Shown here piece by piece: positions 1-5,591 of a stretch of DNA of 23,132 nt (position 1 is its first letter; the number at the start of each line of letters is the position of its first letter). The notes beneath the pieces were generated by a model that was not told the origin of the DNA, made no database searches, and saw only the letters and a list, made by a program, of their open reading frames with translations. Origin of the DNA: Clostridiales bacterium. GTDB lineage: Bacteria > Bacillota > Clostridia > Peptostreptococcales > Anaerovoracaceae. The position numbers and the translations under genes were made by a program. The DNA lies in NCBI GenBank assembly GCA_009778415.1, contig WRJV01000338.1, positions 1 through 23,132 of the forward strand. The letters run 5' to 3'.

Positions 1-32
1 GATTAAGAATATCAAGAGTTATGGAAAATATC

Positions 33-62
33 GAGCCGGCAGGGTTTAGCCCTTGCTGGCTC
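33..62 (+). terminator. Hairpin, possible terminator of an upstream gene
   Basis: Arms at 33-44 (GAGCCGGCAGGG) and 50-62 (CCCTTGCTGGCTC) pair over about 12 bp with one bulge and a 5-base loop. A mixed T/G stretch follows rather than a clean T run. It could end transcription of a gene left of the window or be a structured leader element. No coding sequence is supported around it. Confidence 0.35.
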
Positions 63-107
63 TGTTGTTCTGTACCAGTAGTCTCATTTGTAGTAACAGA
101 AACAGGC

Positions 108-147
108 GGGGCAGGGTCTGAGTCAACTCTCAGGTCCTGCTCCTTTT
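108..147 (+). terminator. Rho-independent terminator-like hairpin
   Basis: A 15-bp stem with three G-T wobbles joins 108-122 (GGGGCAGGGTCTGAG) to 129-143 (CTCAGGTCCTGCTCC). The loop is six bases and TTTT follows at 144-147. It lies upstream of the ROK promoter and probably insulates the locus from transcription entering from the left. The T run is short, so termination may be partial. Confidence 0.5.
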
Positions 148-198
148 CAAATGTTACAAAAATATTTCAAATTTATTGCGAAACCATTTACTTGAATC

Positions 199-228
199 TT
201 GACAATGATAGAATAAATGTTGTATAAT
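199..228 (+). promoter_or_regulatory. Sigma-70/SigA-type promoter of the ROK regulator gene
   Basis: A perfect -35 box TTGACA (199-204) and a perfect -10 box TATAAT (223-228) are separated by 18 bp, in an AT-rich stretch 32 bases upstream of the ROK start codon. This is the strongest promoter visible in the window. Transcription would begin near 235-240, over the palindrome at 237-248. Confidence 0.78.
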
Positions 229-236
229 TAGCAAAC

Positions 237-248
237 TTTATTAATAAA
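237..248. promoter_or_regulatory. Perfect 12-bp palindrome, possible autoregulatory operator
   Basis: TTTATTAATAAA is a perfect palindrome just downstream of the -10 box and about where transcription should start. ROK regulators of the NagC/Mlc/XylR group bind AT-rich inverted repeats, so a self-repression site is plausible. Short AT palindromes also arise by chance, so this rests on position only. Confidence 0.33.
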
Positions 249-260
249 TGGGTAGCTGAA

Positions 261-1373
261 ATGGCATTAATTGGAAAACCCCAAACGCTGAAGGAAGTAA
301 ATTCCTCAACAATAGAACGACTGCTGTTCAAGCACGGTACGCTTACGCAGCCGAAGCTCGCGGAGCTCGCGGAGCTGAGCCTTCCGACGGTCAACAGGAT
401 CATTAGCGATTTGGAAGACACCGGAACTGTCTGCGCGGCGGGCCATACGACGGAGGGCGCCGGGAGGAAAGCCGTCCTGTACCAGATAAACAGCGACGCC
501 GGCTGCATCGTTGTCCTCTACTATTCGTGGGGGAAGTATTTGTGCAGGCTGACCGACATTGTGGGCAACACGCTTTACGAGACGGTGTGCGAACTCGACA
601 ACTCCACAAGCAGGGCTGCGATTGACTCGACGGTTCTTGCGGTTGAAACTGTGCTTGGCCATGCCCGGTCTGACGTCAAGGTCATCGGCATAGGCATACC
701 GGGGGCTCTGATGCCGGACGGAAAGATATTCGCGATTCCCAAGATCGAAGTGTGGGAAGGCGTGGACTTGGAAAAGGAGCTGTCGGTGTATTTCGACGCC
801 CCTATATATATTGAAAACGACGTAAAGCTGACAGCGGTGGGCTACTACAACGCCTATCTGAGAAAGAAAAAAGTTGACAATTTTGTATACATATACGCCG
901 GCAACGGCATGGGGTCGGGGATCATCATAAACAAGAAGCTTTACCGAGGGTCGTCAAACTTTTCCGGCGAGCTGGGGTTTATGGCGCCACTTGACGGGGA
1001 AGCCCCGCAATTCGACTACACCATGGAAGGCGGCTACCTAGAAAACAAAATGACCCCGTTCATCAACGACTACAAACGCGGCAGTGAAAACGCGAACCAC
1101 AGCTCAACCAGCGCCTTGGTCAACTTTTTCACGTCTATCGCCGCGAATTATACAGCGATCATCAACCCTGCCGCGATCGTTTTTGGCGGGGAAGCGTTCA
1201 ACGAAGCACTCAGCGACGAAATCCGCAAGCGGTTGGCCCTTTTTTCGCCGGAGCGCAGCATATCGCACATTATATACGACGACAGCGAGGACAGCGGGAT
1301 CAACGGGCTGGTTTTGGCCTGCGTGGGCGAAATGATCAACGATGTCCGCATCATACAGACCGGGGGAGTGTGA
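261..1373 (+). CDS. ROK-family transcriptional regulator (NagC/Mlc/XylR-like)
   Basis: Probable sugar-responsive repressor of the adjacent transporter genes. The 370-residue protein has an N-terminal winged helix-turn-helix at about residues 15-55 (recognition region near SLPTVNRIISDLE), then a ROK sugar-kinase fold. That fold shows IGIGIPG (143-149), an END motif (185-187) where ROK proteins usually have ENDANAAA, and the glycine-rich stretch around NGMGSGIIINKKLYRG (215-230). The usual GE(I/L)GH histidine is Phe here (GELGF, 236-240), and no CxCGxxGC zinc motif follows, so this is a zinc-site-less variant. No good Shine-Dalgarno sequence precedes the ATG, although the promoter at 199-228 is excellent. 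The neighbouring XylFGH-type transporter suggests a XylR-like role, but the inducer is unknown. Confidence 0.9.
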   Translation: MALIGKPQTLKEVNSSTIERLLFKHGTLTQPKLAELAELSLPTVNRIISDLEDTGTVCAAGHTTEGAGRKAVLYQINSDAGCIVVLYYSWGKYLCRLTDIVGNTLYETVCELDNSTSRAAIDSTVLAVETVLGHARSDVKVIGIGIPGALMPDGKIFAIPKIEVWEGVDLEKELSVYFDAPIYIENDVKLTAVGYYNAYLRKKKVDNFVYIYAGNGMGSGIIINKKLYRGSSNFSGELGFMAPLDGEAPQFDYTMEGGYLENKMTPFINDYKRGSENANHSSTSALVNFFTSIAANYTAIINPAAIVFGGEAFNEALSDEIRKRLALFSPERSISHIIYDDSEDSGINGLVLACVGEMINDVRIIQTGGV

Positions 1374-1378
1374 TGCCG

Positions 1379-1399
1379 GGCGGCAGGGCTGCTGCCGCC
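1379..1399 (+). terminator. GC-rich hairpin after the ROK gene
   Basis: GGCGGCAG (1379-1386) and CTGCCGCC (1392-1399) form a perfect 8-bp stem with a 5-base loop, starting six bases after the ROK stop codon. No T run follows, so it is at best a weak terminator. It may instead stabilise the 3' end of the ROK transcript. Confidence 0.3.
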
Positions 1400-1411
1400 A
1401 ACCAACTATTG

Positions 1412-1441
1412 TTAACTAAAGCGCAAAGCGTTTTAGCTTAA
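1412..1441. promoter_or_regulatory. Imperfect inverted repeat, candidate ROK operator in front of the transporter operon
   Basis: The left arm TTAACTAAAGCGC (1412-1424) and right arm GCGTTTTAGCTTAA (1428-1441) are reverse complements apart from one extra base and one A/G difference, around a 3-base centre. The site lies between the ROK gene and the substrate-binding protein gene. It would overlap a weak -35 (1431-1436) of a possible promoter whose -10 is TATTAT (1454-1459). The position and symmetry suit a repressor site. The promoter boxes themselves are poor matches. Confidence 0.45.
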
Positions 1442-1479
1442 GTTGCAGAAATGTATTATATTATTAAAGGAGGAGAGAA

Positions 1480-2511
1480 ATGAAAAAAGTTATTGTAATT
1501 ATGGTGATTGCAGTGTTGGCACTCGGTATGTTTGGCTGCGGCGGCGGCGGCGGCGGCACTACGCCGCCACCACCTGGCGAACAACCAAGCGTAGTGAAGA
1601 TAGGCATATCACTGCCGACGCAGCGTGAGGAACGCTGGGTTCTTGACAAAGAGTCCTTTGAGAGTACAGCGGAGTCCATGGGCATTGAAGTCAACATCCA
1701 AATCGCCGACAACGACGCCGGCAGGCAGCAGACCCAGTGCGAAAACCTGATCACCCAGGGCGTCACCGCATTGATCGTCGCGCCGCACGACGGAGAAGCG
1801 GCCAAAAACATCGTAGAAATTGCACACGAAGCCGGAGTTCCGGTGATTTCCTATGACAGGCTGATAATGGACGCCGATGTTGACCTGTACGTCACCTTCG
1901 ACCAGTACAAGATCGGGTACCTTATGGGCGAGTACATAGCGAACAATGTAGAAAGCGGCAACATCGTCATACTGAAGGGCGACCCGCTGGACAACACCAC
2001 CATCCCGCTCCGCGAAGGGGCGGTCGCCGCCATCCAGAGCAAGCTTGACAGCGGCGCTTTCAAAATCGTAGCAGAGCAGGACTGCATCGACTGGCAGCCA
2101 AGCGCGGCCCTCCGCCACATGGAGCAGGCGCTGACTGCGAACAACAACGACATTCAAGGCGTCATCGCTCAGAATGACGGCACCGCCGGCGGCGCCATCC
2201 AGGCGCTTGCGGCTGTCGGCCTCGACGGCAAAGTCCCGGTGACCGGCCAGGACTGCGAATCCGACGCGATCAAGCGCATCAGGGAAGGCACACAGGGGAT
2301 GACCGTGTTCTTTGACGTCAGGGACATGTCAGCAGCGGCATTCCAGGCTGCGGTCAAAATGTCCAAAGGGGAGGATCCGGGATCAGACTCAACCGAAAAC
2401 AACGGCAAGATTGACGTTAAGGTTCTTGGGTTCCCTGCAACCTCGATTACAAAGGACAACTGGGATCTACCGATCAAAGCTGGTTACATGGACGCAGCTG
2501 ATGTCGAGTAA
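1480..2511 (+). CDS. xylF: Sugar ABC transporter substrate-binding lipoprotein, XylF-like
   Basis: Extracytoplasmic receptor that captures a monosaccharide, xylose-like in family terms, and delivers it to the downstream permease. The 343-residue protein starts with a lipoprotein signal (basic MKK, hydrophobic core, MFGC with the lipidated Cys at 20). A flexible Gly6-TTPPPP linker follows, encoded by six GGC repeats. The rest is a periplasmic-binding-protein type 1 fold with XylF-type segments: ISYDRLI, FDQYKIGYLMGEY, GDPLDNTT, QNDGTAGGAIQAL and VTGQDCE. Length matches the family (E. coli XylF is about 330). The ribosome site AAAGGAGG (1466-1473) is strong. A terminator or attenuator follows, as often seen where the binding protein must outnumber the membrane parts. 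XylF relatives such as ChvE bind other aldoses, so the ligand is uncertain. Confidence 0.88.
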   Translation: MKKVIVIMVIAVLALGMFGCGGGGGGTTPPPPGEQPSVVKIGISLPTQREERWVLDKESFESTAESMGIEVNIQIADNDAGRQQTQCENLITQGVTALIVAPHDGEAAKNIVEIAHEAGVPVISYDRLIMDADVDLYVTFDQYKIGYLMGEYIANNVESGNIVILKGDPLDNTTIPLREGAVAAIQSKLDSGAFKIVAEQDCIDWQPSAALRHMEQALTANNNDIQGVIAQNDGTAGGAIQALAAVGLDGKVPVTGQDCESDAIKRIREGTQGMTVFFDVRDMSAAAFQAAVKMSKGEDPGSDSTENNGKIDVKVLGFPATSITKDNWDLPIKAGYMDAADVE

Positions 2512-2522
2512 TTAGGCCTACG

Positions 2523-2557
2523 GGTTGGGGAAGCATATGCTTTCCCAACCTATTTTT
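2523..2557 (+). terminator. Intrinsic terminator/attenuator after the binding-protein gene
   Basis: The 28-base palindrome at 2523-2550 begins GGTTGGGGAAGC, ends GCTTTCCCAACC and contains one G-T wobble. TATTTTT follows directly at 2551-2557. It is the clearest intrinsic terminator in the window and lies between the xylF- and xylG-like genes. Partial read-through would give high binding-protein and lower ATPase/permease expression. Confidence 0.82.
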
Positions 2558-2592
2558 ATAACATAAGCTTACAAACTGAAAGCTGGTGAATT

Positions 2593-4110
2593 ATGGATAA
2601 CAATATATTAGAAATGAGGCATATACGAAAAGAATTTCCAGGTGTCGTGGCCCTTGACGACGTGGATTTCACGGTCAAGGAAGGGGAAATCCACGCACTG
2701 GTAGGGGAAAACGGCGCCGGCAAGTCGACCCTCATGAAAGTATTGAGTGGCGTATATCCGTACGGTACGTACAGCGGCGACATCGTCATCAACGGCAATG
2801 TCGTGAAACTCGGCTCGATAAAGGACGGCGAAAAGGCGAGCGTGGTGGTCATATATCAGGAGCTGTCATTGATAAAGTACATGAATGTGTGTGAAAACAT
2901 ATTTCTTGGCAACGAAATAGTCGAACGGGGTCTTATAAACTGGGATGAATCTTTTATTAGGGCAAACAAGGCGCTTAAGGACGTCAACTTGAACATCAAC
3001 CCGTCAACGCTTACGATCAACCTCGGAGTCGGTACGCAGCAGCTGGTTGAAATCGCGAAAGCGCTCACGAAAGAAGCGAGGCTCCTCGTTTTGGACGAAC
3101 CTACGTCGTCGCTTACGGAAACCGAGATAGAAAACCTGTTTCAAATACTGCGGCAACTGAAAGCAAAGGGGATGACATGCATTTTCATCTCGCACAAGTT
3201 GAAAGAAGTGTTTGAAATAGCCGACAGGGTCACAGTTTTGTGCGACGGCAGGACAAGGGGCACGTTTGAAGCGTCGGAGCTGACGGAAGGAAAACTCATA
3301 TCACTGATGGTTGGCAGGGAGCTGACGCAGCGTTTCCCGACAGCGAGCCACACAGCCGGGGAAACCGCGCTGGAGATCTCGAACTGGACGGTAATCAACC
3401 CTGAAGTACCCGACAAGAAAGCGCTTGATGATATACATTTTTTCTCAAGGCAAGGCGAAATACTGGGTATAGCGGGCCTGATGGGCGCGGGGAGGACCGA
3501 ATTGTTCCTGAGCATACTCGGCGCCTGGGGCAGAAAGGTCTCGGGCGAAGTGAAACTGTTTGGCAAACCCGTCAACACCCGTTCGCCCAGCACCGTAATT
3601 GGAGAAGGGATCGCATACTTGACTGAAGACCGCAAAGCAAAGGGGCTGGTCCTCATCGACAACGTCAGGGACAACATGGCGCTTGCCAGCCTTTCAAAAC
3701 GGCTGAACAACGGCTTGATTGACCAGGACGAGGAGCTCAGGGAGGTCGAGAAGACGATCGAGGATTTGAGCATCAAAACGCCCACCGTGGAGCAGCTTGT
3801 GAAAAACCTCAGCGGCGGGAACCAACAGAAGACGGTTCTTGGCAAGTGGCTGATGACAGAACCGAAAGTGCTTATACTGGACGAACCGACCCGAGGGATA
3901 GACGTCGGGGCAAAATACGAAATATACACAATTATGCACCGCTTAGTCGAAAGGGGCATCAGCATTATCATGATTTCTTCTGAACTCCCCGAAATACTAG
4001 GTATGAGCGACAGGATAGTAGTCATCCGCGAGGGAAAAGTTGCGGGCGAGCTGTTAAGGGACGAGGCGACGCAGGAAAAAATAATTGCTTACGCAACGGG
4101 AGGTATGTGA
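2593..4110 (+). CDS. xylG: Sugar ABC transporter ATP-binding protein, XylG-like (two ATPase domains)
   Basis: Cytoplasmic ATPase that powers sugar import with the downstream permease. At 505 residues it has the size of XylG/RbsA/MglA proteins. The first domain has Walker A GENGAGKST (38-46), signature LGVGTQQ (144-150), Walker B LLVLDEP (164-170) and switch His201. The second domain has the degenerate Walker A usual for this family (GLMGAGRTE, 295-303), an intact signature LSGGNQQ (406-412) and Walker B VLILDEPTRG (426-435). The Shine-Dalgarno GGTGA (2585-2589) is only three bases from the ATG. The alternative Met8 has none, so the first ATG is kept. The gene ends one base before the permease ATG, so the two are probably translationally coupled. 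Confidence 0.92.
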   Translation: MDNNILEMRHIRKEFPGVVALDDVDFTVKEGEIHALVGENGAGKSTLMKVLSGVYPYGTYSGDIVINGNVVKLGSIKDGEKASVVVIYQELSLIKYMNVCENIFLGNEIVERGLINWDESFIRANKALKDVNLNINPSTLTINLGVGTQQLVEIAKALTKEARLLVLDEPTSSLTETEIENLFQILRQLKAKGMTCIFISHKLKEVFEIADRVTVLCDGRTRGTFEASELTEGKLISLMVGRELTQRFPTASHTAGETALEISNWTVINPEVPDKKALDDIHFFSRQGEILGIAGLMGAGRTELFLSILGAWGRKVSGEVKLFGKPVNTRSPSTVIGEGIAYLTEDRKAKGLVLIDNVRDNMALASLSKRLNNGLIDQDEELREVEKTIEDLSIKTPTVEQLVKNLSGGNQQKTVLGKWLMTEPKVLILDEPTRGIDVGAKYEIYTIMHRLVERGISIIMISSELPEILGMSDRIVVIREGKVAGELLRDEATQEKIIAYATGGM

Positions 4111-4111
4111 T

Positions 4112-5308
4112 ATGGCAGATAAAAGGCTTGCTGCCGAGCAATCGTTTATGGCAGCACTAAAAGAAACGATAAGAACCAATATGCGCCAATACACCATGAT
4201 AGCGGCGCTGCTGATCATTTGGGTCATTTTTTCATCCCTTACTAACGGATTGTTCCTGACGCCGAGGAACCTGTCGAACTTGTTCCTGCAGATGGTCACG
4301 ATCGGGATTATGACTAGCGGCATGATGATGGTCATGGTCACCTGCCATATCGACTTGTCAGTCGGGTCGCTGTGCGGCACCCTAGGCGCCTGCGTGGCGT
4401 TCCTGATGGTCAACATGGGGCTCAGCCCGTTTATAACCATTCCGATCACGCTGATTCTTGGGCTATGCGTCGGTGCGTGGCACGGATACTGGGTCGCGTT
4501 CCGGGGCGTTCCGGGGTTCATCGTAACGCTGGCTAGCATGATCGCGTTCAAGGGCGTGACCCTTTTGGTGACCAACGGCAAGACGATCGGGGAATTCCCG
4601 CCGTTTTTCAAGAGCATAGGCCAGGGCTACATACCGCGCCTGTTCTCTTCCGAAGGCTCACCCCACGACCTTACCATCATTATTTTCGCTGTGCTGCTCC
4701 TGGCGTTCTTAGTTTCGAACATGCGCAGGAGGAGCAAGAGGATTAAAAACGGGTTCGTGGTGCTTCCAATGTCCCTCGAGATCCTGAAAATGGTCATCGT
4801 CTCCGCCGGCATCATAGCAGTTTGCTTAATATTGGCGAGCTGGAGGGGCATCCCCTACGCGATGCTCGTGCTGGGCTGCACGGTCAGCATTTTTATAGTG
4901 ATCACGACAAGGACGCCCTTCGGCCGGCACGTGTACGCCGTGGGCGGAAACCTTGAAGCGGCGAAACTGTCCGGCATCGACACGAAAAAGACGCTGTTCG
5001 TCGTATTCCTGCTGCAAGGCCTGCTGGTATCCATCGCCGCAACAGTATTTACTGCCAGGCTGAACGCTGCGACAGTGTCTGCAGGGACGTTGTTCGAGCT
5101 GGAAACCATCGCAGGGTGCATAATAGGCGGGACAAGCACCACCGGCGGCATCGGGACTGTGTTTGGGGCGATCATCGGCGCACTGGTCATGGCAAGCCTT
5201 GACAACGGCATGAGCCTGATGAACGTGCCGATCATGTGGCAGTACATGGTCAAAGGGGCCATCCTGCTGTTTGCCGTATGGGTAGACTTGGCGATCAAGC
5301 AAAAATAA
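4112..5308 (+). CDS. xylH: Sugar ABC transporter permease, XylH-like
   Basis: Membrane channel subunit of the importer. It is 398 residues from the ATG at 4112, with about ten or eleven hydrophobic segments. The branched-chain/ribose-type permease signature CHIDLSVGSL lies near the second segment, and IAGCIIGGTSTTGGIGTVFGA near the C-terminal end. The length and the extra basic loop (SNMRRRSKRIKNG) in mid-protein fit XylH rather than the shorter RbsC (about 320). GGGAGG (4098-4103) sits eight bases before the ATG, so an in-frame TTG at 4085 is rejected as the start. It follows the ATPase gene with a one-base gap. No sugar isomerase or kinase gene is present to identify the sugar. Confidence 0.92.
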   Translation: MADKRLAAEQSFMAALKETIRTNMRQYTMIAALLIIWVIFSSLTNGLFLTPRNLSNLFLQMVTIGIMTSGMMMVMVTCHIDLSVGSLCGTLGACVAFLMVNMGLSPFITIPITLILGLCVGAWHGYWVAFRGVPGFIVTLASMIAFKGVTLLVTNGKTIGEFPPFFKSIGQGYIPRLFSSEGSPHDLTIIIFAVLLLAFLVSNMRRRSKRIKNGFVVLPMSLEILKMVIVSAGIIAVCLILASWRGIPYAMLVLGCTVSIFIVITTRTPFGRHVYAVGGNLEAAKLSGIDTKKTLFVVFLLQGLLVSIAATVFTARLNAATVSAGTLFELETIAGCIIGGTSTTGGIGTVFGAIIGALVMASLDNGMSLMNVPIMWQYMVKGAILLFAVWVDLAIKQK

Positions 5309-5322
5309 CATGAAAATTGTGG

Positions 5323-5351
5323 CAGTGGCGGAGGTTTATCATTCGCCACTG
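5323..5351 (+). terminator. Hairpin after the permease gene
   Basis: CAGTGGCG (5323-5330) and CGCCACTG (5344-5351) form a perfect 8-bp stem with a 13-base loop, just after the permease stop codon. No T run follows. It may mark the 3' end or a processing site of the transporter transcript. Confidence 0.35.
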
Positions 5352-5369
5352 TGCATGGTTGAGCGATAA

Positions 5370-5394
5370 CGGGTTTTTTACCCGAAAAAATTTT
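5370..5394 (+). terminator. Small A/T-flanked hairpin, possible weak terminator
   Basis: CGGGT (5370-5374) and ACCCG (5380-5384) form a short stem closing a T5 loop, followed by A6 then T4. Together with the hairpin at 5323-5351 it may separate the transporter operon from the enzyme block. The stem is short and the T run is displaced, so confidence is low. Confidence 0.3.
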
Positions 5395-5467
5395 AACCTG
5401 TTACTAGACTGTTTTACATAATTGGTTAACTTTGATTGTTGATTGATCAGGCAGGGAGGGGGTGATA

Positions 5468-5527
5468 ATGACGCTCGCAGGAATGCCTGGGCCGTTTAAC
5501 CACGTTGCACGTCAGCAGCGCGGCTGA
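5468..5527 (+). CDS. Possible 19-residue leader peptide upstream of the GH16 gene
   Basis: A short ORF starts at ATG 5468 and ends with TGA at 5525-5527. Just upstream is AGGGGGTGAT (5457-5466), a near-perfect match to the anti-Shine-Dalgarno sequence and better than many sites of full genes here. The peptide begins MTLAGMPGPF and ends RQQRG, with no obvious run of one amino acid. The ORF lies in the 283-base gap between the permease and GH16 genes. Another gap element is a weak candidate -10 (GATAAT, 5464-5469) overlapping its start. It could be a leader controlling the enzyme genes, or chance. The remainder of the gap up to 5572 shows nothing I recognise. Confidence 0.35.
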   Translation: MTLAGMPGPFNHVARQQRG

Positions 5528-5591
5528 AAATAGAGAACCACAACTCCAAAACAAAAGAGGCAAATCTTATATAAGGAGGTTAGAAAGTAAG

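Noticed and set aside
21..227. Short plus-strand frame at the left edge
   Set aside because: It runs through two terminator-like hairpins and the ROK promoter, and has no ribosome site or recognisable sequence.
3141..4025. Long open frame (294 codons) on the minus strand inside the xylG-like gene
   Set aside because: It is antisense to a gene with clear ATPase motifs, has a low-complexity Ser/Pro/Leu-rich translation and shows no recognisable domain or ribosome site.
5505..5591. Extended TTG start for the GH16 protein
   Set aside because: It would place 29 charged residues before the signal peptide; the ATG at 5592 has AAGGAGGT upstream and a standard signal peptide.
5309..5591. Riboswitch in the gap before GH16
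   Set aside because: I looked for known conserved cores (for example GEMM/c-di-GMP) and found none; only simple hairpins and a leader ORF can be supported.
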